A stretch of DNA of 64,000 nucleotides from DATGUN01 sp035301285 (GTDB taxonomy: Bacteria > Bacillota > Bacilli > Bacillales > Amphibacillaceae), in NCBI GenBank assembly GCA_035301285.1, contig DATGUN010000018.1, forward strand, positions 18,535-82,534. Reading direction: 5' to 3'. Both the position numbers and the translations under genes were made by a program. Of this stretch, positions 46,100-55,784 are shown one piece after another (within the stretch, counting starts at the first letter, position 1; each line of letters opens with the position of its first letter). The notes beneath the pieces are model-generated. The model did no database searches. It saw nothing but the letters and a program-made list of their open reading frames with translations, and was not told the DNA's origin.

Positions 46100-46212
46100 G
46101 ACGCGCGATCGTATCACAAAAATCGCGTAGTCTCACCCCAAATTCGCGCGGTCACCATCGACATTCACGCAGTCTCACTCAAAAACCTTGCAGTCACGTC
46201 ACTGCACGACCG
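46100..46212. repeat. Degenerate ~20-nt tandem repeats between yojN and yojO
   Basis: About five diverged units of the type CGCGCAGTCTCACCCAAAATT in a row. They fill half of the 210-bp spacer of this gene pair. No ORF or T-run hairpin. Confidence 0.5.
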
Positions 46213-46221
46213 CTAACTATC

Positions 46222-47097
46222 TTAGAATAATGTACCGGCCATATTTTTAACTAATGCCTTTTCCCGCTCTTCTTCCAATTTATCTGTAATCGCACGGCGA
46301 ATTGCACGCTCTGGAGGGATGACTGTGCTTAAATCGCATGCATCAAGCAATGCTCGAATGGAAGCAGCATCTTCAGCCAACTTCCCTTGTGCTACGGCAT
46401 TGATGAGATCACTGGATAATTTCACGAACAAATCAATCATGGATGGGTCCTTCAATTGTGTAGCATCCTGAATCAACCCTTTTAATTGATCGCCTTCCAG
46501 GTAAGGAACATCAATAACGATAAAGCGATTTTTCAATGCTTCATTTAACGGAACGGTACCTACATAGCCTTCATTAATAGCTGCGATGACATTAAATCCT
46601 TCTTTCGCAGTGATAATGTCATTGGTAAATGGATTGGTCACACGCCTCCGGTAATCCAAGACACCATTGATCAGCGGCAACGTTTCGGGTTTCGCCATGT
46701 TGATTTCATCGATATATAAGAATGTCCCATAGTGCATGGCCTCAGTTACCGGCCCCGGAACAAATTCGATCTTTTGCTTGTTACCCTCATATGCCAGTGT
46801 TTTGAACCCGAGCAAACTTTCCGCATCCAAGTCCACCGAACAATTTACGCTGAACAAAGGTTGTCGGAATAAATAGGACAACGTCTCACCCAGCTTCGTT
46901 TTTCCGGATCCGGTCGGCCCCTTCAATAAAATATTCTTCCCCATCCCTAAAGCGGTAATGGCATCAATGAGCAAATCCATATGCGGAGGAACATAGCCTG
47001 CTTCTCTGATCAATGATGAAAATCGATCTGTATCTTGACGTTGATTATTTTCTAAAATAGTATGAATGGTATCTGGTAAATGATATGTCGTTTGCAT
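46222..47097 (-). CDS. yojN: MoxR-type AAA+ ATPase YojN
   Basis: 291 residues, ATG after AAAGGAG. Walker [11 protein letters not shown], Walker [11 protein letters not shown], sensor region VIAAINEGY and the arginine-finger part [16 protein letters not shown]. Family CbbQ/NirQ/NorQ. It should act with the VWA protein 210 bases downstream as a chaperone-like complex. Same strand, probably one transcript. Confidence 0.9.
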   Translation of the reverse strand: MQTTYHLPDTIHTILENNQRQDTDRFSSLIREAGYVPPHMDLLIDAITALGMGKNILLKGPTGSGKTKLGETLSYLFRQPLFSVNCSVDLDAESLLGFKTLAYEGNKQKIEFVPGPVTEAMHYGTFLYIDEINMAKPETLPLINGVLDYRRRVTNPFTNDIITAKEGFNVIAAINEGYVGTVPLNEALKNRFIVIDVPYLEGDQLKGLIQDATQLKDPSMIDLFVKLSSDLINAVAQGKLAEDAASIRALLDACDLSTVIPPERAIRRAITDKLEEEREKALVKNMAGTLF

Positions 47098-47279
47098 GTC
47101 GAACTCCTTTCACACGATTATTGTACGTGTTGTGTGACTGAAAAGCAATTCAAGGCGATAGGATAAAATGTGTCCCATCCTATCCTATCTCCCTATCCTC
47201 TGGCTTCCCTTGCACGTTATGTATCTGAAAAAGCCATTTTAATACCGCAGGCAATCAATATGTCTGCGGCAAAAGATAA
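47098..47279. other. Spacer downstream of small ORF and upstream of yojN
   Basis: Contains a CCGCAG/CTGCGG hairpin at 47245-47269 with a weak, delayed T run on the minus strand, and CCTATCCTATC repeats around 47180. The yojN promoter must be here but is not clear. Confidence 0.35.
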
Positions 47280-47405
47280 TCAATAAAGCATACGGACTGC
47301 CTTGGTTGGGTATGTCGAACCATATGATGTCAACCATAACTTATCGAAGGGACGTATCAGCACTTTTCCACCATAGGCAACATCTACACACGCACCAACA
47401 GGCAT
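47280..47405 (-). CDS. Possible 41-residue protein or gene remnant
   Basis: ATG 47405, with GAGGAAGAG a few bases upstream, to TGA 47280. The peptide starts MPVGACVDVAYGGKVLIR and has a protein-like composition. It lies in the same frame as, and 21 bases after, the stop of the quinone oxidoreductase. VDVAYGG recalls proline-racemase family sequences, so it may be a remnant. No homologue could be checked. Confidence 0.3.
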   Translation of the reverse strand: MPVGACVDVAYGGKVLIRPFDKLWLTSYGSTYPTKAVRMLY

Positions 47406-47426
47406 TGACTCTTCCTCAATGATGCA

Positions 47427-48404
47427 TCATTCCCACTGCAAAATCACTTTCCCGATATTTTTATTCCCTTCCATATGTTCATGTGCATACTGAACCTCAT
47501 TGAATGCAAACACCGTATCAACAATCGGCCTAAGTTGACCAGAAGCAAAGAGGTTCATTGTCCTGGATGCGAATTCTTTCGTCAACGCTGCTTTATAGGC
47601 GTCACTTCTTGGCGTAAGCAATGTGCCTGTCAACTGGATACGTTTGGACATAAGATCCATCAAATCCACGTTGTCCAGTATGTTGCCGCCCAAAAAGCCA
47701 ATTAATACCCAACGCCCATCAACAGATATGCTGGAAAGGTTTTGACGCCAGTAAGAAGCACCGATGAAGTCCAATATCAATTGGACACCCTTATCACCCG
47801 TTTGTTTAAGAACGACTTCATCAAAATTCTCTTCCTTGTAATTGATACCAATGTCAGCCCCCAGCTCCTTACAGACATCCAACTTCCGTTTCGATCCGGC
47901 GGTTGTTATCACTTGAGAGCCGGTGATATGTTTAGCCAACTGAATGGCAGCTGTTCCAACGCCACTTCCGCCAGCATGGATCAAGACATGTTCATCTGCC
48001 TGCAACTTTCCAATCCAGAACAGTGTTTGATACGCTGTCAGAAAAACTTCCGGTATCGCTGCAGCTTCTACAAACGATAAGTTATCCGGAATGGTCATCG
48101 CTCGTTCAACTGGCATGACTGCATATTCTGCATAGCCACCACCGTTCACCAATCCCATGACAGGCGTTCCGATATCGATATTGACATCAGATCCCGTTTC
48201 TACAACAACACCTGCAACTTCCACACCTAAAATAGGGCTTTTCATATACCCGTTACGCGACTGACGATTGATCAAATCTGTCCGGTTGACAGCAGCCGCT
48301 TTCACTTCCACAAGAACCTCACCTTTATCAGGACTGGGTTGTGTCTGTTCACTCATTTGTAGCTGTTCTGGACCTCCTGGTTGTTTCACCGTAACTGCCT
48401 TCAT
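47427..48404 (-). CDS. NADPH:quinone oxidoreductase, zinc-less MDR family
   Basis: 325 residues from ATG 48404 (AAAGGAG upstream); the longer frame is not needed. MDR fold with VKAAAVNRTDLINRQ, HAGGSGVGTAAIQLAKH (cofactor binding) and the C-terminal GKVILQWE. No catalytic zinc ligands, so a quinone/enone reductase of the PIG3-like group. Co-transcribed with the FAH-family gene that ends 51 bases upstream. Confidence 0.85.
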   Translation of the reverse strand: MKAVTVKQPGGPEQLQMSEQTQPSPDKGEVLVEVKAAAVNRTDLINRQSRNGYMKSPILGVEVAGVVVETGSDVNIDIGTPVMGLVNGGGYAEYAVMPVERAMTIPDNLSFVEAAAIPEVFLTAYQTLFWIGKLQADEHVLIHAGGSGVGTAAIQLAKHITGSQVITTAGSKRKLDVCKELGADIGINYKEENFDEVVLKQTGDKGVQLILDFIGASYWRQNLSSISVDGRWVLIGFLGGNILDNVDLMDLMSKRIQLTGTLLTPRSDAYKAALTKEFASRTMNLFASGQLRPIVDTVFAFNEVQYAHEHMEGNKNIGKVILQWE

Positions 48405-48455
48405 GACATAATCTCCTTTTAAATTAAAATAAATTTCCGTTCTTCTATCCAACAC

Positions 48456-49088
48456 TCATCGTGCACCCAATTGAACACGAAACTGGCCTTTTCGTTTTGT
48501 GCCCCAAAATAACTCAAAGGTATCATGATCCGAAAGTGGGCCAACCCCTTCTGGTGTTCCAGTATAAACGACATCGCCTTGGTTCAAGCCAACATGCTCG
48601 TGAATATACGTAAGCAATGTTTGAAAATCGAATATCAGATCTTTTATATTTCCCTTCTGCACACATTCATCATTTTTATAAAGTGAAAAATCCTTCTCTT
48701 TACAGGCATGGACTCCTGGAAAAGACCAAAAATCTGTCACGACTGCTGCATTTTTAAATCCTTTTGCTAATAACCATGGATGTCCCTTTTGTTTCAACTC
48801 GCTTTGCACATCCCGCATTGTCATATCGATCCCCAATGCCATATCGGTCACCACTTCATCCACTGAAAAACCTTCTTTCACCTGCTTTCCGATATACAGG
48901 ACGATCTCCACTTCATAATGGATCGCACCACAATCATTCGGATATCTCAGCACATCACCACCTGCACAAGCCAGAGAATGTGCGGGCTTCTGGAAAATCA
49001 TCGGTTTCTCCGGTGCGTCACTTCCCATTTCCGCTGCATGTTTCCGGAAATTCCTTCCGACACAAAAAATATGTCCTATCACCATCAT
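48456..49088 (-). CDS. Fumarylacetoacetate hydrolase family protein
   Basis: 210 residues. FAH core: FCVGRNFRKHAAEMG, the metal-binding glutamates in HYEVEIVLYIG, the aspartate in GIDMTMRDVQ, KGFKNAAVV and VVYTGTPEGVGP. Family members hydrolyse or decarboxylate acylpyruvates. Slightly short (about 210), as for YcgM-like acylpyruvases. First gene of a two-gene unit with the quinone reductase. Confidence 0.85.
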   Translation of the reverse strand: MMVIGHIFCVGRNFRKHAAEMGSDAPEKPMIFQKPAHSLACAGGDVLRYPNDCGAIHYEVEIVLYIGKQVKEGFSVDEVVTDMALGIDMTMRDVQSELKQKGHPWLLAKGFKNAAVVTDFWSFPGVHACKEKDFSLYKNDECVQKGNIKDLIFDFQTLLTYIHEHVGLNQGDVVYTGTPEGVGPLSDHDTFELFWGTKRKGQFRVQLGAR

Positions 49089-49418
49089 TCACCTCATCGT
49101 CATCCTATATTACCCTGATTGTCCAAAAAACGCTCATAATGTTGGCAAATACTTTCACATATAAAGCCACTCTCAGTTATTATACCGCAATCTGTTAATG
49201 ACTTAAAATCATCGAAATGAATTCACACGAAAAAGCAGGCACACTTTGATTATGTTACCCGTCCTTTGTGGTTCCAGTTATGAAAAAGTCTATGAAACGT
49301 CAACTCTTATTTAAATTGTCGCGGCCAAGACTATTTAAACAAAACGATAACGTTCCATCCATGAACACTTTTTATATGATGACATAGCCTATTATAAAGA
49401 AAAAAGGAGATGATGAGT
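49089..49418. other. 330-bp divergent intergenic region
   Basis: Holds the unseen promoters of the FAH gene (minus) and the small gene at 49419 (plus). No consensus promoter, hairpin or ORF found with confidence. Confidence 0.4.
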
Positions 49419-49643
49419 TTGGAAACATGGATTAAAAGTTTAAAAACCGATACACCACAGGAAGGCTTTGAATTAGCTATTTTGCTTTCACAAAAAGGGG
49501 TGGAATATACACAACCGAACGAAAGGATAAGAGAAAGGATACGCCCTGTCTATTCAAAAAACGCGAGCAATCTGATCGCTGCTTCACAAGTCATTGCTAC
49601 GAACTATCAAACGGTCGCTGTCGCCAATAATTATTGGAAATGA
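49419..49643 (+). CDS. Small uncharacterised protein
   Basis: 74 residues if it starts at TTG 49419, nine bases after GGAG; two ATG codons at 49410 and 49413 are closer to the site. The sequence LETWIKSLKTDTPQEGFEL...NLIAASQVIATNYQTVAV looks structured and helical, with no signal or membrane segment. Not recognised. Stands alone. Confidence 0.55.
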   Translation: METWIKSLKTDTPQEGFELAILLSQKGVEYTQPNERIRERIRPVYSKNASNLIAASQVIATNYQTVAVANNYWK

Positions 49644-49713
49644 CAACAACAAGTGGCAATGAGTAACGCTTTTCATACATCTGAAAAATCAAGTCGATTT
49701 GACTGAAATTCTG

Positions 49714-49787
49714 TACAGATGCAAGGCCGAGACGGGGAATGATACCCCCCTAAAAAACGCCAACTCATATGACCACTTGCATCTGTA
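49714..49787. other. Strong inverted repeat, possible RNA element
   Basis: TACAGATGCAAG (49714-49725) and CTTGCATCTGTA (49776-49787) are perfect 12-bp arms. Inside lies GGGG-aatgata-CCCC. It sits between convergent genes and lacks a T run. Confidence 0.5.
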
Positions 49788-49905
49788 TCAGATTCATCAC
49801 CTGACGTCTGTAACGCAATTGTTTCCACACAGGCTCATCATACATATATACAATCGGCCACTTCCCAACTTGGACTTTCTCACCGCAAGATCGATACATC
49901 GCTTT

Positions 49906-50736
49906 TTAAAAATAAACAGTCCAAATCACCACTACCAATATCACCCGGTAGACAGCGAAAGGAAAGAGTTTGACCCGATCGATCGCCTTCAAGAAAAATG
50001 TAATCGACAACAGTGCAAACACGAACGCACTTATAAAACCAACGATGAAAAAGGGCAACGCATCCATTGTGAAATACTGAATATGTTTAAAAAACGATAA
50101 CCCGCTTGCTCCAGCCATGATCGGAACGGCCATGATGAACGTAAAGTCTGCCGCCGTCCGGTGACTCATCCCAGTCAATACACCTGCGGAAATGGTTGCA
50201 CCCGATCGTGAAAATCCAGGCCATAATGAAAAACATTGCATGAGCCCGACCGAAAACGCCTGTCGATACGTTATTTGGTCGACCGTTTCAGCAGTTGGCT
50301 TATTAAAAGCATACTTATCCGCAATCATCATCAAAATGGCTCCCAACAAGAGCCCAATCAACACCGTCTTCGTTGAAAATAAATGTGTATCAATAACATC
50401 CTCAAAAGCCAGTCCAATCACAGCGGCTGGCAATAGCCCGACAAAAATATGCGGTAATTTCAAACGACGTCCACCACGTTCTCTTTTTGTATCAGATTTT
50501 TTTAATCCCAATAAATCATAGAAGCGCTCCCTGAAAACGACAACAACTGCCAAAACAGAACCGAGCTGGATGACGATTTTAAATGTATTGGCGACATGGC
50601 CAGTTAAAAACGCTTCAGATTTAAGCCACATATCATCGACTATAATCATATGTCCGGTAGAAGAAACCGGCGCAAATTCAGTCATTCCTTCCACAAGTCC
50701 CAGTATAACAGCTTTTATCAATTCCAAGATATCCAT
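49906..50736 (-). CDS. uppP: Undecaprenyl-diphosphate phosphatase
   Basis: 276 residues from ATG 50736 (AGAGGCG upstream). BacA/UppP motifs VEGMTEFAPVSSTGHMI and LWPGFSRSGATISAG are both intact, with seven or eight membrane segments. It recycles the lipid carrier for peptidoglycan and teichoic acid synthesis at the membrane and can raise bacitracin resistance. Monocistronic. Confidence 0.95.
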   Translation of the reverse strand: MDILELIKAVILGLVEGMTEFAPVSSTGHMIIVDDMWLKSEAFLTGHVANTFKIVIQLGSVLAVVVVFRERFYDLLGLKKSDTKRERGGRRLKLPHIFVGLLPAAVIGLAFEDVIDTHLFSTKTVLIGLLLGAILMMIADKYAFNKPTAETVDQITYRQAFSVGLMQCFSLWPGFSRSGATISAGVLTGMSHRTAADFTFIMAVPIMAGASGLSFFKHIQYFTMDALPFFIVGFISAFVFALLSITFFLKAIDRVKLFPFAVYRVILVVVIWTVYF

Positions 50737-51077
50737 CGATTGCAACGCCTCTTTTCGTTATCTATCAATACATGCTCACCCGTAAACTTTCACCAACGTT
50801 AACGCGAAAACCATCATTAAGACAACCTTTCGTTGACATTAATACAAATGAGGATTGTCCATTATTAATTATAATCGGGGATTTCGAGAGATATGATAAC
50901 GAATTGATTCGCACGATTTCAGTTTGGAGTTGGATTTAAAATACCGACGTGAAATGTACATTAAATAAACGCCGCTAACCCGGCAAGGCTCATGCACAGC
51001 ACAAAAAAGCCCGGTCCCTCATGTTGTCCATGGAGAACCAGGCTTCCGGGATTCATTGACATTCCCGTTTTTATGCC
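50737..51077. other. 341-bp intergenic region
   Basis: Contains the uppP upstream region and the terminator of the DUF1646 gene. No further feature supported. Confidence 0.45.
51003..51044 (-). terminator. Terminator of the DUF1646 transporter gene
   Basis: AGCCCGGTCCCTC (51008-51020) pairs with GAGAACCAGGCT (51033-51044), G-U pairs included, followed on the minus strand by six T residues. Confidence 0.8.
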
Positions 51078-52157
51078 TTAATGGAATATCAAAATGACGA
51101 TAAAGAACAATCCCATTGCGACCAATCCAAGCGGGAAGGCAAACTTTGCGTATTCCGCGCTGGTTATTTTCAATTTTCCGGCAGCAATGATATTCGGGAT
51201 ATTACCCGGAATAAGCATTCCACCACTGATCAACAACCCCATCAAAATCGATTTGATCGTCATGGTTCCCATTTCCGAACTGATCTCTGCAGCTGCGAGT
51301 GTCGCATTATCCAAGACAGCGGAAACCATGTTGATCCAGTATAGGATATATGGACTTAAATCAAGGAGATACATCTCGATGAACGGCTTGAATCCCTCTC
51401 CCAAAAAGGTAAGTGCCATGACAAACAGATAAATCTTCACACTGCGGATGATGATCTCCGGATACGATTCCACCTCCGCACCAGCTTGTTCTTCATCATC
51501 CACCTGCACACCGCCATCGTCTTCCGTGCCGGCTGCCATCTCATCTTCAGCTTGACCTTGATCAGACTTTTCACCCGACTTGACAAAAAAGGCTGCCAAT
51601 ATACCAAAAATGATGACCGCGGGGATGACATATATACCCACCAACTTCAGCAAATAAAAGAACTCACCATCCAATTTACTGACGACAATCGTTGATAGCG
51701 GCTCTCCAATCGGCGTGAGTACCGCACCCATACCAATCGCGAAGCAGGCGATGATAACGAGCCTGATTTCCGATTTCCGGTCCATCGGCAGGACACTCAC
51801 CACGGAAACTAGAACAATTGCTGCTATGATAGCCGTGATGATACTGGACAGAAGCCCAAGGATAATGACAAAAAGAGCAATGAAGAGGCGATAAGGCATT
51901 GCACGGCTGATGCCTAGAATTCCATTTTCGATCGGGGTCTGGAACCATCGGAACAACAACCCCGCCAACAGGACCGCAAGCGTTATGTAAATGGGTTCTG
52001 ATAGGGCATCTTTGATCAAATCCCAGTCCAACACCTGACTGACAAGGACTGAAGCAACACCCATAATGAACAAAAATACTTCCAGATTTTTCTCGACGAT
52101 TTTTGTAAAAGGCAAAAACAAGACGAGAAGCAGTATAATAATCAAACCAACTATCAT
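51078..52157 (-). CDS. DUF1646 family membrane transporter
   Basis: 359 residues from ATG 52157 (AAGGAG upstream). About ten membrane segments in the ion-transporter (NhaD/arsenite-permease-like) layout; the two halves contain MGAVLTPIGEPLSTIVVSK and ISGGMLIPGNIPNIIAAGKL, matching the repeated re-entrant motifs. A charged acidic cytoplasmic loop (about 200-235) splits the halves. Predicted cation antiporter, possibly sodium, which would suit a salt-tolerant host. Substrate unproven. Confidence 0.75.
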   Translation of the reverse strand: MIVGLIIILLLVLFLPFTKIVEKNLEVFLFIMGVASVLVSQVLDWDLIKDALSEPIYITLAVLLAGLLFRWFQTPIENGILGISRAMPYRLFIALFVIILGLLSSIITAIIAAIVLVSVVSVLPMDRKSEIRLVIIACFAIGMGAVLTPIGEPLSTIVVSKLDGEFFYLLKLVGIYVIPAVIIFGILAAFFVKSGEKSDQGQAEDEMAAGTEDDGGVQVDDEEQAGAEVESYPEIIIRSVKIYLFVMALTFLGEGFKPFIEMYLLDLSPYILYWINMVSAVLDNATLAAAEISSEMGTMTIKSILMGLLISGGMLIPGNIPNIIAAGKLKITSAEYAKFAFPLGLVAMGLFFIVILIFH

Positions 52158-52534
52158 ATTAAATCTCCTTACATATGTAGAATGATGTCGATTTATATCG
52201 ACATACAAAAAAGTACAAAAACATTATAACATAATAAGTATGCCTCATAACTATACAAGCTATTATACTGAATTTTTTTTGCCAAAAACAAATAATCACT
52301 CTCAAGGAGGAAATCCCCATTTAAAGAAAACGACATCATCCATTCCTGTTTCTTATGATCGAACAGATAGATGAATCACAATGAGACAGCCATCACAAGC
52401 ACTTTAACATTCACAAACATAAACACCGGACAATGCCATATATGAATGAAATAAAGCGGCACAGACTATCTGTACCGCTTCTCCCCTCTCATTGGAACCC
52501 ATTCACCTCAACCACACATCCTCGTTCATCAACA
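52158..52534. other. 377-bp intergenic region
   Basis: Holds the terminator of the hydrolase gene near its right end and the DUF1646 promoter region. An AAGGAGG at about 52305 on the plus strand is followed by no ORF. Confidence 0.4.
52448..52480 (-). terminator. Terminator of the membrane-bound hydrolase gene
   Basis: AAGCGG (52454-52459) pairs with CCGCTT (52475-52480), with an inner ACAGA/TCTGT stem. On the minus strand TTTATTT follows. Confidence 0.7.
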
Positions 52535-54712
52535 TCACTGTACACCGATTTCTTCAATGAATACTTTTCCTGGATTTCCGTCAAAATGCAAGGTTATTTT
52601 GTCAATATCATCATAAGCCATGGATTCATCCGCTTCTTCAAAGGCTTCCATTGGAATGGTAAACGTCTGGAAAACAGGTTCCCAAGCGGGTTCATATTTG
52701 CCGTCACGGAACAATCCATCAAACAAACCGAATGCTGTATATTTAGTATCCATGACCGGTGGAAACAGAGCATAATCTTCCAGAGGAAGTTCGACACTGG
52801 CACCATCCGTTGTTTCAAGCTCGACATTGATCACTGGAACCCCCGTAGCTTCATCATCCATATTAGCCATCGTCAAAACAAGCTGTTCCGGATCTTGGCC
52901 AAGATTTGTCGTAAAGTCATTGGGCGATAGATTGATAGAATATGTCGCTTCGGAATCCCACTCCAGTTCCAAAGCATCTGACAAACGATCATTATTGGCT
53001 CTGTCTTTTGGCGTGGTCACTTTTGATGTGTTGAATGCTTCTGCTTCACTACGATCCTCCGTGTCATCTTGACTATATTCGACAACCGGCCAATAAGTGG
53101 AATCTTGATATTTATTCACCAACTGTGTGTCCGGCAGCCAGTCACCACCCGACCGATAATCTTCAAACAGTTCCCTGTAAGATTCATCATCATGCAGCAC
53201 ACTTTCCATGAAAGCACCCATATATACTTCAGCAATTTTCCGCTGTTCATCCGGCTCCATGATTTCTTTATAATTCAGGAACAGACCACGTGGCATACTT
53301 AAGTCACTCCTGCCCCAACTTGAATTGAACTGCGTATGATTTGCATGCGGGATATATAATGTTGACTTGAAACCTTCAGATCCCGGCTCAAATGATGTCC
53401 GATAATATTGTCTATCCCCGCGGAAATCACTCACGTCAGCATCCATTCCCCCACCGAGAAATAAATAAGACACATTGGATAAATGCGGCTTATTCCCGTC
53501 TATCGTTTTATCAGTCGGCGCTATGGACACAACACCTTTGATATTCACATCATCCATACTTGAGATGATATCTTCATCCTCGGGGAAAAATGTTTCATAA
53601 TCGGCCGCCATGAGTACAGCTTGCCCGCCTCTGGAATGTCCCATCAATGCAACATCATCAAAATCTATTTTATGATATAGCTTGCTTTCAGAGGATTGAT
53701 TCATATGTTGCAATTCCTGAATATGTTCTAAAATCATATAGGCACGCAATTTATAATTATCATTCGGACTTCCGGAAACATTGGAGTAATTGATGAAATC
53801 TTCATCGACAGAAATGGCAATGAAGCCTCTTGATGCCAATAGTTCTCCCAAATAATCATAGCCATCGGTCGAAAATTCTTCCATCACATGATTACCATGG
53901 ACCATCAGAACAACCGGAAAGGGGCCCTCACCTTCAGGTTCCCACACTCTGCCATTTATAGGCATTTCAGATGGACCATATCCCCAAAATTCCGTGCGCT
54001 TATCCTTCCAGCTTGTGATCCATTCAGATAGATCCACAGCATGTGTCAATTCATCGACAGATTCGCCGAACTCTTCGCGTTGTTGATCATCACCACTTCC
54101 ATAAGTGAAGAACGTATAATCGTAGTCACCTTTTTGACCCGGGTTCTCTTCTTCAATCGTATCATCCGATGAAACCTGTATCACGTGCTCGACACCCGTG
54201 AATTTATTGATCAATAGTGCTGCTGAGATGGTTATAACGCATAATCCCGCCACAACTAAAAATACCATCCTGCCGATTTTTCTCTTCAGGAGCACCATGG
54301 CGATAAGACTGACGATGAGTATAGCCACATTCACACCAATACCCATCAGGACAGAAAACGCATTCCCACTGCTATCCCCCATTAAAACAGCAATATTGAT
54401 GCCTGTCGTATAAATGAATCCTCCTAAAAATAGACGAGGAAGCGGTATATACAACAACGAAAGGATGAGTCCCAATACACCCATCGCTGCAGGAAATGCG
54501 AGAATATTCAAGCCTACAAATTTCCCGATATTGCTTGCATGCGAAAGAAAGGTCGCACCCGTCGGATTACCTTCAGCATGAAGATAAACGGAAAACGAAG
54601 ATACGACAAGAAAGATCAAACTCAACGTCAAACTGATACGATTATCACGTTTTGGCATGATAAACAAACGTTTTTTGAACCATTGCCAAACATTACGGAA
54701 AATATTAGTCAT
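52535..54712 (-). CDS. Membrane-anchored alpha/beta hydrolase with C-terminal beta domain
   Basis: 725 residues. Four or five N-terminal membrane segments (about 25-170), then a hydrolase domain of the chlorophyllase/PAF-acetylhydrolase type outside the membrane: VVLMVHGNHVMEEF, MGHSRGGQAVLMAA (nucleophile near residue 350) and PHANHTQFN with the histidine. The last ~150 residues (after ATYSINLSPNDF) form a beta-rich module. The mature part is strongly acidic. The start has only a weak ribosome binding site. Substrate unknown. Confidence 0.75.
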   Translation of the reverse strand: MTNIFRNVWQWFKKRLFIMPKRDNRISLTLSLIFLVVSSFSVYLHAEGNPTGATFLSHASNIGKFVGLNILAFPAAMGVLGLILSLLYIPLPRLFLGGFIYTTGINIAVLMGDSSGNAFSVLMGIGVNVAILIVSLIAMVLLKRKIGRMVFLVVAGLCVITISAALLINKFTGVEHVIQVSSDDTIEEENPGQKGDYDYTFFTYGSGDDQQREEFGESVDELTHAVDLSEWITSWKDKRTEFWGYGPSEMPINGRVWEPEGEGPFPVVLMVHGNHVMEEFSTDGYDYLGELLASRGFIAISVDEDFINYSNVSGSPNDNYKLRAYMILEHIQELQHMNQSSESKLYHKIDFDDVALMGHSRGGQAVLMAADYETFFPEDEDIISSMDDVNIKGVVSIAPTDKTIDGNKPHLSNVSYLFLGGGMDADVSDFRGDRQYYRTSFEPGSEGFKSTLYIPHANHTQFNSSWGRSDLSMPRGLFLNYKEIMEPDEQRKIAEVYMGAFMESVLHDDESYRELFEDYRSGGDWLPDTQLVNKYQDSTYWPVVEYSQDDTEDRSEAEAFNTSKVTTPKDRANNDRLSDALELEWDSEATYSINLSPNDFTTNLGQDPEQLVLTMANMDDEATGVPVINVELETTDGASVELPLEDYALFPPVMDTKYTAFGLFDGLFRDGKYEPAWEPVFQTFTIPMEAFEEADESMAYDDIDKITLHFDGNPGKVFIEEIGVQ

Positions 54713-55029
54713 CTATTAGTCACGCTTTCTATTAAAAGACATCATGGCTTTCACTTTAAATATATTCAAACAGAATAAAAATTAGCAACCTTTTCCAAAC
54801 AAGATTGCTAACCGTTGTTACTATGTTGATTATAGCAATTCCAACGAAAAAAATCCAGTCCATCTGGACGTTATGGAATCGCCTCTAAACAGTATCACAT
54901 CAGTAATTACACCGTTTGCTCCACTGCTTTTTTTCCAAACATTCTCACTGCCCCATTGTACTTCATTCACGAATGATGTCTTAATAATGGAAAAACATAG
55001 CGTATTAAAGATGCAAAACAAGGCAATGA
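54713..55029. other. 317-bp intergenic region
   Basis: Contains TATAAT on the minus strand (54829-54834) and a hairpin with T run (54776-54811) but no convincing ORF. Confidence 0.4.
54776..54811 (-). terminator. Terminator-like hairpin
   Basis: TTAGCAA (54783-54789) pairs with TTGCTAA (54805-54811); on the minus strand TTTTTATT follows. It may end the DUF4188 message or a very short RNA from the TATAAT just upstream. Confidence 0.55.
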
Positions 55030-55521
55030 TTATTTTCTCCGTCTCGGGACTTCTTTCAGACGTTTTCTTGCTCCGTTCAATTGGTTTGTTACAGGTATTT
55101 GTGGCAAAGCATTGCTTAATCCATATAATGGCATATTATTGTAGACAGATTCATAGTCATGCTTTTTGACTTGATAACTTTCATGATAGATTCCAACTGC
55201 CTTCTTATTTCCAACCTTCCGATTAAAATCCCGCCAAGCCTTTAAATGCTTTTCACCCCTCGCATATGCCAAAAGATCATCCATAGAACGCCAATATTGC
55301 ACTAAAACAGTCGTTCTGAATCCAAAATAAGTTTCCGTCGACAAAAACCCCAGTTCATCTTGATGTTCATATAATTCCTTGATCATGGGTGGCATTGACA
55401 TGAAGACCGGTAACCATCTGTGAACGGCAAACCAATTATTGATACGCATTCCAATGATAAAAACCACCATATCATCGCTATTCTCCGTTGTATAACGCCC
55501 CGTAAATATACGCTTCCCCAT
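55030..55521 (-). CDS. DUF4188 family protein
   Basis: 163 residues from ATG 55521 (GGGGGAGAGG upstream). VFIIGMRINNWFAVHRWLPV, TVLVQYWRSMDDLLAYARG and AVGIYHESYQV match the DUF4188 (dimeric ferredoxin-like, monooxygenase-type) family. Enzymatic role not known. Stands alone. Confidence 0.8.
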   Translation of the reverse strand: MGKRIFTGRYTTENSDDMVVFIIGMRINNWFAVHRWLPVFMSMPPMIKELYEHQDELGFLSTETYFGFRTTVLVQYWRSMDDLLAYARGEKHLKAWRDFNRKVGNKKAVGIYHESYQVKKHDYESVYNNMPLYGLSNALPQIPVTNQLNGARKRLKEVPRRRK

Positions 55522-55784
55522 TGTCCTCTCCCCCTCGTAAAACATATCCCCATCTTCACGCCATTTCATCCAAAGCCACAACAATTTCCCATATTTTTAA
55601 AGGGTCAATGATTTATTCAGTGATTCGACACCGAAATGTAACACGTGATGCAAAACACCGACCGCGATGAATACCCTTTTACTGCGGAACGCCCATCCGA
55701 CAAAAGATAGAACGGTCACAAAAACTTATCGATTGCCGAGATATATCTGTACATAATCACTTGTCTCCTGAATCGGTAATGTTC

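Noticed and set aside
47280..48404. UGA read-through of the quinone oxidoreductase
   Set aside because: The protein already ends at the normal family C-terminus (GKVILQW); no selenocysteine-type element was seen.
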